Positions 17,484 to 25,774 of a stretch of DNA of 64,000 nt are shown in pieces. Origin of the DNA: Calothrix anomala FACHB-343 (GTDB lineage Bacteria > Cyanobacteriota > Cyanobacteriia > Cyanobacteriales > Nostocaceae); NCBI RefSeq assembly GCF_014696435.1, contig NZ_JACJQG010000015.1:62001-126000 (forward strand). Direction: 5' to 3'. The position numbers and the translations under genes are program-made. The number at the start of each line of letters is the position of its first letter. Within the stretch, counting starts at the first letter, position 1. The notes beneath the pieces are model-generated. The model was not told where the DNA came from, did not search any database, and saw nothing but the letters and a program-made list of their open reading frames with translations.

Positions 17484-19346
17484 ATGAAAAATTATCGGCA
17501 ATTGTTACCCTACGGGATTGCGATTGGCGCAACTGCGATCGCTCTGTTGCTATCACTGGGGCTAGAAATGCTCCTCGCTCATACTGTTGGTGCTGTTTTC
17601 TATATAAGTATTATTATCAGTAGTTGGTATGGTGGCTGGCGTTCGGGGATAGTTACAGTCATCTTTTCTGGGCTAGCAAGTAATTATTTTTTAATTTCTC
17701 CTATTCATGGATTGCAAATAGCTCAAGTAGGGGATGTATTAGAGTTAGAAATTTTCTTCGTAGTGGGTTTAACTATTAACCTGCTAACTAACTATTTTCG
17801 CCAAAGTACACAAAAGATTAAACAACAACTCCAAGAAACAAGCGATCGCTTATCAAAAACAATCATCCAGCAGCAACAAGCCCAACAAATGCTGGAACTG
17901 CAAGCTGTTATTACTCGTAATATGGCGGAAGGAGTCTGTTTAGTTAGTGCTAGTGATGCCTTAATTGTTTATGCCAATCCTAAATTTGAGCAGATGTTTG
18001 GTTATGACTATGGCGAACTGAATGGTCAACATGTTTCCATTGTTAATTATGCTAACAACCCGGAAATGGCGGAACAAGTTAATCAAGCAATTCGTTCTGC
18101 GGTGTTACAACAAGGTGAAGCTAGCTATGAAGTCCACAACGTCAAAAAAGATGGGACGCCATTTTGGTGTAGTGCGACAACTTCTGTATTTCTGCATCCT
18201 GAATATGGCCATGTTTTGGTAGCTGTTCATCAAGATATTACCGCTCGCAAACAAATTGAGGATGCTTTGCGCGAAAGTGAAGAAAAGTTCCGCCAGTTGG
18301 CAGACAATATCCAAGCAGTATTTTGGATGACAGATATTGACTATCAGCAACTTCTCTATGTGAGTAAAGCCTATGAAAGCATTTGGCACCGCAGTTGTGC
18401 AGAACTTTATGAAAACGTTAGCGCTTGGTTAGAAGCAGTGCATCCGGAAGATCGCGATCGCGTGAAGCTGGAAATGGTAGAACAGCTTAAAGCCGGGAAA
18501 TTTGAGAAAAAATATCGCATTATCCGCCCTGATGGTTCGATTCGTTGGATTCGCGATCGCTCATTTGCGATTAAAAATGAACTTGGGGAAATTATTCGCC
18601 TTGCAGGGCTAGCAGAAGATATTACCGAAGAGGAAAAAATTGAGCAAATGAAGAGTGAGTTTATCGGCATTGTCAGTCACGAACTGCGTACACCTTTAAC
18701 CTCAATTCGCGCCTCGATGGGTTTATTGCAAAGTGGGATCTACGATCAAAAACCAGAAAAATTCCAGCGAATGATTGATATTGCTGCCAGCGAAAGCGAT
18801 CGCTTGGTGCGTTTAGTGAATGATATTTTAGATTTAGAACGCTTAGATTCAGGCAGAGTTGTTTTAAAACGAAGCATCTGCACCGCCGCCGATTTAATTG
18901 AACAAGCAGTAGCCGGAGTACAAGCGATCGCTAAACAGCAAAATATCGCTTTTAATATTCAGTCTACAGATACTAAAGTTTGGGTTGCCGCCGATGCTTT
19001 AATTCAAACCCTCACCAATCTCTTCAGTAACGCCTTAAAATTTTCTCCTGCTGATTCCACTATTACTATCAGGGTGGAACAGCAAACAAATAAGGTATTG
19101 TTTAGTATTAGCGATCGCGGTAGAGGTATTCCCGCAGACAAGTTAGAAACCATCTTTCAACGATTTCAGCAAGTAGATGTTTCCGACTCTCGCCTCAAAG
19201 GCGGTACAGGCTTAGGGTTAGCCATCTGTCGTACCATCATCGATCAACATGGGGGCAAAATCTGGGCTGAGAGTACCCTTGGTGTCGGCAGCACATTTTT
19301 CTTCACACTACCAATAGTTGAAGCAGAGGACGTAGAGGACAAATGA
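17484..19346 (+). CDS. Membrane-bound PAS sensor histidine kinase
   Basis: 620 residues. A DUF4118 (KdpD-like) membrane region at about 8-110 has four hydrophobic segments. A short coiled coil is followed by PAS domain 1 (about 140-260), which ends in the PAC-like HQDITARKQIEDALRESEEKF, and PAS domain 2 (about 265-385). HisKA follows with the phosphorylated His in SHELRTPLTSIRASMG (about residue 400), then HATPase motifs ALIQTLTNLFSNALKFSP, DRGRGIP and GGTGLGLAICR. No receiver domain is attached; two receiver genes follow about 590 bp downstream. Confidence 0.93.
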   Translation: MKNYRQLLPYGIAIGATAIALLLSLGLEMLLAHTVGAVFYISIIISSWYGGWRSGIVTVIFSGLASNYFLISPIHGLQIAQVGDVLELEIFFVVGLTINLLTNYFRQSTQKIKQQLQETSDRLSKTIIQQQQAQQMLELQAVITRNMAEGVCLVSASDALIVYANPKFEQMFGYDYGELNGQHVSIVNYANNPEMAEQVNQAIRSAVLQQGEASYEVHNVKKDGTPFWCSATTSVFLHPEYGHVLVAVHQDITARKQIEDALRESEEKFRQLADNIQAVFWMTDIDYQQLLYVSKAYESIWHRSCAELYENVSAWLEAVHPEDRDRVKLEMVEQLKAGKFEKKYRIIRPDGSIRWIRDRSFAIKNELGEIIRLAGLAEDITEEEKIEQMKSEFIGIVSHELRTPLTSIRASMGLLQSGIYDQKPEKFQRMIDIAASESDRLVRLVNDILDLERLDSGRVVLKRSICTAADLIEQAVAGVQAIAKQQNIAFNIQSTDTKVWVAADALIQTLTNLFSNALKFSPADSTITIRVEQQTNKVLFSISDRGRGIPADKLETIFQRFQQVDVSDSRLKGGTGLGLAICRTIIDQHGGKIWAESTLGVGSTFFFTLPIVEAEDVEDK

Positions 19347-19354
19347 TAATTGTA

Positions 19355-19377
19355 CAGACGCGATTAATCGCGTCTCT
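19355..19377. repeat. Dispersed palindrome around CGCGATTAATCGCG
   Basis: One copy of the perfect palindrome agacgcgattaatcgcgtct, directly after the histidine kinase stop. Other copies are near 23521, 24331, 30619 and, as a tandem array, 60934. The remaining spacer to 19933 holds the element at 19640 and no gene. Confidence 0.75.
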
Positions 19378-19639
19378 AAATATTGTTATTGTTAAGTTTT
19401 GTAATAAAATTGTGGTTTTTATCAGTTCTTTATTTTTGTCATTTACCTTGCTGGTGTAATGAAAATCCCGGAGAACATCAGCAGGATATATGAAAACTTT
19501 TCAAATTCACCCATTTTTAACATGTCTCAAGGCTGATTTATCTTCACCGCCAACTTTTACTGACCGTAAAATTACGGCTCAATACTTTATACTTGTGGGA
19601 TTTTACAGCCCTACTGATGCGTAAATCAAAGCGCAGCTG

Positions 19640-19813
19640 ATACCAATTTAAAAAGAGAATGCGACAGATACACAACCATAAACCCTTGTCCTATCTGGAT
19701 TCTTAATTTTGAATTTTGCGGAAAGTCTGAGCGGAGGTTTCCTCCGTACACCGAAGGGGTTGCCGCAGGCATCAGAACTTTCCAAGAGAGAATTTTGAAT
19801 TTTGAATTGGTAT
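19640..19813. repeat. MITE-like element with ATACCAATTT termini
   Basis: The stretch starts ataccaatttaaaaa and ends ttgaattggtat, forming inverted termini of about 10 bp. The first 25 bp, including gaatgcgacagat, match the start of a second element at 42333-42432, which has the same inverted termini. The inner parts differ in length and sequence. No coding frame is convincing. Confidence 0.6.
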
Positions 19814-19933
19814 GAGAAACATTCGTCACAAATTAAATTTTAGCGAATGCATTCTGGCTGATTAAATTAATCAATCCTTATCAATGTTTATTACTAGAGT
19901 ATTTTTCAATGCGGACATTAGAGGTAGTTAATA

Positions 19934-20332
19934 ATGTCCAATAAAACTATCTTACTCATTGACGATGAACTCAATGTGCGAGAGCTTGTGGAACTATGTC
20001 TCACAGATTTAGGTGGTTGGAATGTAGTAATTCCCAATTCTTTGGTTGAAGGATTTCAGCAAGCTTTGTTCAACCATCCTGATGCAATTGTGATGGACTT
20101 ATCAATGCACTGTATGGATTATTTTAAATTTATGAATCAACTCAGAAATAATCCAGAAACCCAAGCAATTCCTGTGGTGCTGTTGAGTGCTGCGGCGCGA
20201 TGGTTAGAGCCAGATTTTCTGCAACAGTATGCAATTTCAGGTGTCATTCTCAAACCTTTTAATCCACTAACACTGTCCGATCGGATTTCTCAAATTTTGG
20301 GTTGGCATTCTCTACCAATTTCTCAGTTGTAG
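19934..20332 (+). CDS. Single-domain response regulator (receiver)
   Basis: 132 residues forming only a CheY-like receiver. The acidic pair Asp10/Asp11 (LLIDDE), phosphoacceptor Asp55 (AIVMDLSM), the Ser/Thr position in VVLLSAA and the Lys in ILKPFNP are all present. It has no output domain, so it would act by protein contact, probably as phosphate acceptor for a kinase such as the 17484 gene product. ATG 19934 is preceded by gaggtag. Confidence 0.9.
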   Translation: MSNKTILLIDDELNVRELVELCLTDLGGWNVVIPNSLVEGFQQALFNHPDAIVMDLSMHCMDYFKFMNQLRNNPETQAIPVVLLSAAARWLEPDFLQQYAISGVILKPFNPLTLSDRISQILGWHSLPISQL

Positions 20333-20376
20333 ACTTTTACTGTCAATATAAATTTGCCAAAATTAGGAGTATAAAT

Positions 20377-20826
20377 ATGATGAATTTACTTTTAAATTCA
20401 GAACCCAATAATCAAGTTAAAATTCTGATAGTTGAAGATGATTATAGCCTCGCTCTCAACATCGAAGATATTTTAGAATATTGGGGTTATACAGTCATCG
20501 ATATTGCTCATTCAGGAGAATTAGCGATTGAAAAAGCATATCAATTACAACCAAATTTAATTCTGATGAATATTCGACTTTATGGTGAAATTGACGGTAT
20601 TCAAGCAGCAGAAGAAATTTGGCGTAATTTGCAGATTCCGATTATTTATATTACAGGATTCGCTGATAAAATTACGATAGAACGCGCACAAAGTATCTAT
20701 CCTTTTACCTATTTGATTAAACCAATAGCCAAAAATGAACTTTACACTGCTATTGATAAAGCACTGAATCATTCTGATGTAATGTTATTTCGTAATGAGC
20801 CAATTTCAGCCGCATTTCCTATCTAA
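20377..20826 (+). CDS. Receiver-domain protein lacking the phosphoacceptor Asp
   Basis: 149 residues from ATG 20377, preceded by aggag at 20365-20369; an upstream start at 20302 would overlap the previous gene and lacks such a site. The fold is a receiver: acidic pair in LIVEDD (Glu20, Asp21, Asp22), ITGFAD and LIKPIAKNEL with the conserved Lys. At the phosphorylation site, where the family has LMDIRL, the sequence is LMNIRL: residue 65 is Asn (codon AAT at 20569). It is therefore probably not phosphorylated in the normal way. It lies 44 bp after the intact receiver gene, likely cotranscribed. Confidence 0.88.
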   Translation: MMNLLLNSEPNNQVKILIVEDDYSLALNIEDILEYWGYTVIDIAHSGELAIEKAYQLQPNLILMNIRLYGEIDGIQAAEEIWRNLQIPIIYITGFADKITIERAQSIYPFTYLIKPIAKNELYTAIDKALNHSDVMLFRNEPISAAFPI

Positions 20827-20840
20827 ACTCATCGCCAAAG

Positions 20841-20865
20841 TAAAAGGCTCCCAGATTTAGGGAGC
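20841..20865 (-). terminator. Rho-independent terminator
   Basis: On the minus strand GCTCCC and GGGAGC form a 6-bp stem with a 7-nt loop, followed by CTTTTAC. It lies 75 bp beyond the stop of the glycosyltransferase gene. Confidence 0.5.
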
Positions 20866-20940
20866 ATCAGTAAACTATTTACAAATTGAATACCTAAAAC
20901 CTCTTTGTCTATCCCATTAAGTGAAATTCCAAATTAGTAA

Positions 20941-22032
20941 TTATTTGGTCAAAGATGTTAGAGATTCCAAAGAATTTCTGATTGCAGAGTTGAACCAATG
21001 ACGCCAGTTGCGATCGCCAACCAGTTTCTCGTAGACTGCTTCATAGCCGTTAACCATTTGGGTAACGCTAAATCTATTTTCTACGTGTTCGCGGCATTTT
21101 TGGCGATTCAGTTTTAAGGCTTTGGGAATCATCGCCGCCATTTCATCGTAACTTTGGCAAACATAACCTGTCTCGCCATTAGCAATTACTTCAGAAACAG
21201 AACCCATATTCATGGCGATGACTGGTGTACCTGTCGCCATAGATTCAGCCATTACCAATCCAAAAGGTTCGCACCAGGTAATGGGGAACAGAGTAATTGC
21301 TGCGTTACCTAAAAGTTCGGCTTTTTGATCGTGGTTAACTTCACCGAGAAACTCGATTTGCTTACCGTCGATATGAGGAGCAACTTCTTTTTCAAAGAAC
21401 TCCTTATCTACCACATCAACTTTACCAGCCATCTTCAAGCGCCAACCGGTTTTTTTAGCAATAGCTATAGCGTGTTGCGGCCCTTTTTCAGGGGAGAAGC
21501 GTCCTAAAAATGCCAAATATGGCGGATCTTGCGGTTCTGCAAAGAAGGGGAACTTCTCAACGCTGATGCCATTATAGACTGTAGCCGCATAATTAATGTT
21601 TAACAGACGTTGGGCATCACTAATGCTGATGTATGGTTGCGTGCTGTACTGGCGAAAAACTTTGTTGTTATCGCGAGTAAAGATACCATGTAAGGTATGC
21701 ACTGTTGGTGTTGAGACCACACTAGCTAAAGGCAAAGACCAAACCCCTACGTGGGAATGAATAATATCGAATTCGTTAGCACGTTGATAAACATTACCAA
21801 CATGCATGATCTCGTACATCATCGGTTCTTGGATATCGTCAGCCAAGCGTAATGCACGCGGACTCCCAGCTTCTAAACGAGCTAGAGTTTGGGAATCACC
21901 CGAAGCGAATAGCGTGACTTCGTGACCTCTACGTACCAGTTCATCGGTCAAACGACTCACGACTAACTCAGTTCCTCCATAGGTAACAGGCGGAACTTGT
22001 TCCCACAGGGGTGCGATTTGTGCGATTTTCAT
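20941..22032 (-). CDS. Glycosyltransferase family 4
   Basis: 363 residues with the GT-B fold of retaining glycosyltransferases. The N-terminal domain has PPVTYGGTELVVSRLTDELVRRGHEVTLFASG; the C-terminal domain has GRFSPEKGPQHAI and EPFGLVMAESMATGTPVIA, which holds the conserved Glu pair that binds the nucleotide sugar. It transfers a sugar to an unknown acceptor, perhaps an envelope polysaccharide or glycolipid. Several homologues in cyanobacteria stand alone, as here. ATG 22032 gives the family-typical start MKIAQIAPLWEQVPP. Confidence 0.92.
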   Translation of the reverse strand: MKIAQIAPLWEQVPPVTYGGTELVVSRLTDELVRRGHEVTLFASGDSQTLARLEAGSPRALRLADDIQEPMMYEIMHVGNVYQRANEFDIIHSHVGVWSLPLASVVSTPTVHTLHGIFTRDNNKVFRQYSTQPYISISDAQRLLNINYAATVYNGISVEKFPFFAEPQDPPYLAFLGRFSPEKGPQHAIAIAKKTGWRLKMAGKVDVVDKEFFEKEVAPHIDGKQIEFLGEVNHDQKAELLGNAAITLFPITWCEPFGLVMAESMATGTPVIAMNMGSVSEVIANGETGYVCQSYDEMAAMIPKALKLNRQKCREHVENRFSVTQMVNGYEAVYEKLVGDRNWRHWFNSAIRNSLESLTSLTK

Positions 22033-22759
22033 AATGTGTAGGGTTCAGCGGTCAAAAGTCCTTGTCACATGGACTCCTCTTTGTAGATATGGGAAAACCA
22101 ATTTTTCCTCGATATCTGCAATGACTGTCACCCGCCTTGCCGCAGACTTGCGCAATTTAGGTGAACCGAACCGAAAACTCATCTCCAGTGAGCGTTTAAG
22201 TGGATTGAATGTTTTTAATCTGGCAGACTCAAGAATCTATTTTCATCTATCTAAAGATAGTTTTTTAAATTAATAAAACGTGCTATTCAAACAAGATTAA
22301 CCAAAATATTTGAGGCTTTGAATGAGAATTAAATGCGTGAACTTCCAACTATAGCTAGGTTCTAGACTTTGCCTTTGTTTTTCTCACATCAAGTAAATGA
22401 ACCTAGTCAGCCAAGGATCTGGCTATATAGCCTCACCTTTGCTCTTAAGCTAGTATAATCACTTATGATATTAAGTGAGGATAAATACAGGTTAATTGTC
22501 AGCAAAAAAAGTCATACATTATATTTATGCTTGAGAGACAATATATAAAGTAAATCTTCAGGATTGTTTTGCCAAGAGCATTTTTGTGGGAGATAGTCCT
22601 TAAAAAATGTCGGTTAAATCTTCAAAAGTATGCGCAAGTGATTTTGGCAATTTGTGGGCTAGTAAAATTCCGAATTGGGGCTACTATATTACCACCAAAA
22701 AACCACGCGATCGCCACCCACAAAAATTAACTTCAGGCTTAAATAAGTATTTTTGCTAT
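22033..22759. other. Long intergenic region, nothing recognised
   Basis: A 727-bp spacer between the start of the glycosyltransferase gene and the end of the PIN gene. A 79-codon open frame on the plus strand (22034-22273) has no recognisable features and is not called. The rest is A/T-rich with one HIP1-like site. Confidence 0.5.
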
Positions 22760-23185
22760 TTAGTTTTGTTCTTCTCTTAATAAGGCTCGAAATCCAGCTT
22801 GTTGAAAATGTTCGTTGGCTGTTAAAGCTTCTGTAATGCCACTATATTGCATAACTATAAAAGATACGCAATCAATAAATTTCCATTCTTTCTCAGAGCG
22901 ATCGCAATATAACTGAAAAGCTTTGTCAAACAGTTCTGGAGATAAAGGGACAATTTCTACCTTAGAGTCTGCTGCTAGGGCATTTAATAAGGTAACTGCG
23001 CCATGACGCAATGGTTGTTTAGATAAAAGATTGCCAATTTCTAACAATATAGCTTGCGTTGTGACTAAGCGCGTGCCTGCTGTTTCTAAAAGTTCAGACA
23101 ATTGAACAGCACGCCGATGCAAGTTATCTTGCGGTGTAGATAAAGCGATCGCAAATGTTGTATCTAAAAAGACTTCTGACCTCAT
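22760..23185 (-). CDS. PIN-domain ribonuclease toxin
   Basis: 141 residues from ATG 23185 (MRSEVFLDTTFAIAL). The PIN acidic residues are visible: Asp in VFLDTTF near residue 7, Glu in ILLEIGN, and Asp in FIDCVSFIVM near the C-terminus, which together bind Mg/Mn for RNA cleavage. An alternative TTG start at 23239 would overlap the antitoxin stop by 4 bp and add 18 residues, which begin with TKIDKN and echo the antitoxin end KIDKN. The ATG start fits the domain better. It follows its partner on the same strand as a type II toxin-antitoxin pair. Confidence 0.85.
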   Translation of the reverse strand: MRSEVFLDTTFAIALSTPQDNLHRRAVQLSELLETAGTRLVTTQAILLEIGNLLSKQPLRHGAVTLLNALAADSKVEIVPLSPELFDKAFQLYCDRSEKEWKFIDCVSFIVMQYSGITEALTANEHFQQAGFRALLREEQN

Positions 23186-23235
23186 GCTGTAGATGCTAAA
23201 ACTTACTAGTATTTCTAAATTTTTGTCAATTTTCG

Positions 23236-23439
23236 TCAATTTTTATCAATTTTACTAGACCAATCAGCTGGCCCCGAAAGATGGAGCGATCGCGCCGTTG
23301 CTAAAAACGATACACTTTCTTGCTTCTGTGCCGGTAACACTTCAATACTCAACCGCACGCGGGTATTAGCTGGTAAAGCTAGCGGTTCAGTAGGATAAAA
23401 AACTTTGCCATCAAATACAGCTGTGATTTTTTGTGACAT
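23236..23439 (-). CDS. AF2212-like (DUF104) antitoxin
   Basis: 67 residues. The beginning MSQKITAVFDGKVFYPTEPLALPANTRVRLSIE is the typical beta-rich AF2212/DUF104 pattern, found upstream of PIN toxins and known or assumed to neutralise them. The C-terminal part, from about residue 40, would contact the toxin. The gene is directly 5' of the PIN gene, in the usual antitoxin-first order, and may autoregulate the pair. Confidence 0.85.
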   Translation of the reverse strand: MSQKITAVFDGKVFYPTEPLALPANTRVRLSIEVLPAQKQESVSFLATARSLHLSGPADWSSKIDKN

Positions 23440-23445
23440 AGGAGT

Positions 23446-23549
23446 TAGGGGCTAGGGGTTAGGGGCTAGGGACTAGGGGCTAGGAAAAACAGACAATTGT
23501 ACAGACGCGATTCATCATATTGTAGAGACGCGATTAATCGCGTCTCTAC
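23446..23549. repeat. Tandem GGGGCTA-type heptamers plus palindromic repeats
   Basis: 23446-23484 repeats (G)TTAGGGGCTAGGG-like heptamers. 23499-23549 contains a damaged and a complete copy of the CGCGATTAATCGCG palindrome family; the last copy runs over the stop codon of the transaldolase-family gene (23546). Confidence 0.75.
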
Positions 23550-24208
23550 TGACCAATTTCTAAATGACAAGATACCCAAAGACCACGACCATTTTTGTTA
23601 AACTCATCAATGGTTTGCAGTGATAGCTCGTGGGTAGTCATGGCTTGCAACATAGCTAAAGGTAAGGTGAGATGTTGTGCGCCAGCTTGGAGAGATGCTA
23701 CTGCTTCTTCAGGTGATTTAATACTAGCTGCCATAATTTCTGTATTGCTACCAGCAACTACACTAGACATTTGCTTAACTAAAGCAATGCCATCACCTAA
23801 AAGTTTAGTAGCTCGATTCACATAAGCGATCGCATATTTTGCACCCGCCTCTTTAGCCACTGCTGCTTGGGAAGCACTATATATTCCTGTCACCGCGCAG
23901 GAAATTTCTCCGAATAATGCTGCAACTACTTGAAACCCTACCATAGATGCGGGAATCTTGAGTACAGTTTGCTTACCTATGATGTCAAAAGCTGCTCGCC
24001 CTTCGGCTAACATTTCATCAAAATCTGAGGACATCAGTTGATAAAATACCGGGCCTGTAGTTAATTGTGTCAATCGTTTCAGCGTAGTTTCTACAGGTAA
24101 ATCGCTTTTCGCTAACAGAGTTGGGTTTGTTGTGATCCCTTTTACCCAGCCTAATTCTTTTGCAGCTTGAGCTTCAGCGACAATTGCCGAATCGAGATAA
24201 ATACTCAC
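23546..24208 (-). CDS. Transaldolase / fructose-6-phosphate aldolase family
   Basis: 220 residues forming a short TIM barrel. TTNPTLL at 26-32 is the family signature, and the Schiff-base Lys is Lys84 in VLKIPAS, matching Lys85 of E. coli FSA. IYSASQA and MAASIKSPEEA are further barrel motifs. The enzyme class splits or transfers dihydroxyacetone units between sugar phosphates. Whether it is a true transaldolase or an aldolase cannot be decided here. The stop codon lies within a palindromic repeat. Confidence 0.88.
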   Translation of the reverse strand: MSIYLDSAIVAEAQAAKELGWVKGITTNPTLLAKSDLPVETTLKRLTQLTTGPVFYQLMSSDFDEMLAEGRAAFDIIGKQTVLKIPASMVGFQVVAALFGEISCAVTGIYSASQAAVAKEAGAKYAIAYVNRATKLLGDGIALVKQMSSVVAGSNTEIMAASIKSPEEAVASLQAGAQHLTLPLAMLQAMTTHELSLQTIDEFNKNGRGLWVSCHLEIGQ

Positions 24209-24330
24209 TTATATCTCCTCTTCTGTGAAAGGTTGTGTCGCTGTCATTTTACAAGAAATTTAGCGGTTACCTCTGTCACAACACTGGCAAATGCATTGAG
24301 ATTTTTTCTATGCAATCATCACCATTGACT

Positions 24331-24364
24331 ATTGTAGAGACGCGATTAATCGCGTCTCTACAAT
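24331..24364. repeat. Palindromic repeat (CGCGATTAATCGCG family)
   Basis: A complete copy, attgtagagacgcgat and its exact mirror, 34 bp, followed by AATGCCC heptamers to 24381. It sits in the spacer 24209-24732, which otherwise has (TTGACTG)4 at 24676-24703, a terminator at 24383-24410 and no gene. Confidence 0.8.
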
Positions 24365-24382
24365 GCCCAATGCCCCATGCCC

Positions 24383-24410
24383 AAAAAAAAGAAGCTACAG
24401 ACGCAGCTCC
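24383..24410 (-). terminator. Rho-independent terminator
   Basis: On the minus strand GGAGCTGC and GTAGCTTC pair (8 bp with G-U pairs, 4-nt loop), followed by eight T. It would stop minus-strand transcripts from the 24733 gene before the transaldolase-family gene. Confidence 0.55.
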
Positions 24411-24732
24411 TAGAGAAAATCAATGAGAAATGATTGTTGATTCTGCTGATATAGCTGTGATTATGGCAACTATAATCTGCAATGAGGAGTAAACTAGCTT
24501 TAACCAAGGGATTAACAGCTACTACTTGATAACGTCCTGACCCATTATTAAGTAGTAGCCGCGTTTAGCCCTTACATATGTAATTAAAGCTGTTTTCACC
24601 AAAGAATCATACAGACAAAAGTCATGAATCAACCATTACTAAAGTCATAAACCTGATGCTATCTGGAAGATAGTGTTGACTGTTGACTGTTGACTGTTGA
24701 CTGGGAAAAGAGATTGATTAGTTGAGATGATC

Positions 24733-25227
24733 TTAGTCCGCGATCGCCCAGCGCACATAAGGACGAGAAGCTGCTACAGTTTTATAGGTGATTTCCTTCG
24801 CAGGTGCATTAATTTTGCGCAAATCTACCCGAAAATAGGCTTGCTTATTCTTAAATTGCACGCTGTAAAAGTTATATTCTTGACCTTGGGTTTTACCAAC
24901 GCAAGAAGCATAATCACTGCGTAATTGTGAAACAAATTCTACAGACTGCTTCGTTGATGATACTAACTTTGCAGAATCAGCAAATGCTCTCGTATCTGCA
25001 ATTACTGTATGTTCTGCACCACCTTCATAAGGCAAGATTAACCACCACAAGCCCACTGTTTTTGGACACTTACCAGCGCTACTTTGTATATTTAATGTCA
25101 CATTGGGTGCAGCAAGGGGGCCAGGAGGCGATTCTTGCTGTGCTTGCGCAGTAGCCGAAATAATTCCTGCTGCCACTAGAGGCGATATAATTCCACCCAG
25201 AATAGTTAATTTTGCTAAGTTTTTCAT
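24733..25227 (-). CDS. Hypothetical secreted protein
   Basis: 164 residues. A signal peptide is evident: basic MKNLAK, hydrophobic core to about residue 25, then ATAQAQQE with a cleavage site near 29. The mature part has two Cys (in GKCPKTVG and YASCVGKT) that may pair, and ends VRWAIAD. I recognise no family. The location would be periplasm or outside the cell. Confidence 0.7.
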   Translation of the reverse strand: MKNLAKLTILGGIISPLVAAGIISATAQAQQESPPGPLAAPNVTLNIQSSAGKCPKTVGLWWLILPYEGGAEHTVIADTRAFADSAKLVSSTKQSVEFVSQLRSDYASCVGKTQGQEYNFYSVQFKNKQAYFRVDLRKINAPAKEITYKTVAASRPYVRWAIAD

Positions 25228-25774
25228 AAAATTCAGTTTTCTAATTTCCAGCTATCTAAATAATATTGACTATCCCTATCAGGACAAAGTGCCAATTTAA
25301 GTAAAATATACGATTGACATATCAGTAGCTAGTAGGGTGTGTTGTCGCGTAGCGCAACGCACCATCAATTTTTAAGATAAAACGCTGTATTGGTAGTAAT
25401 TATTTTAATTAACCGCCAAGACGCCAAGACGCCAAGACGCTAAGAGAAGAAAGAGAAGGAATTAATGCTTAAAGGAAATGTGTTGTACAATAGCTCATAA
25501 AATGAGATATCGCCTCAATCTCTAGAAATACAATTTGATTTCGCAAAAAATATCGCTATCTGTAAAGTAGACAATAATCAACAAAATCCTTATATGCTAG
25601 GTATTATTCACCCTAGTTTTATTGCCAAATCATTAATTTTGACTTTTAACTTTTGACTTTTGAATTTTGAATTGATTACCGTGTTGTCAGTTACAGTTCT
25701 TAGTCAAAGAAATAGGCAACAATATTAATTAATATTTCCAAATGCAGCCCCTTGTTCCATAATGCTGCGATTTC
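25228..25774. repeat. Intergenic region with repeats
   Basis: A 547-bp spacer between divergent genes. 25332-25364 is a second copy of the GGTGTGTT...AACGCACC palindrome. 25413-25446 holds about four CGCCAAGA octamers. 25635-25672 repeats TTTTGACTTTTGAA-type words. No gene was seen. Confidence 0.65.

Noticed and set aside
22034-22273. Open frame of 79 codons starting next to the glycosyltransferase gene
   Set aside because: No ribosome-binding site, no recognisable domain and ordinary spacer composition.
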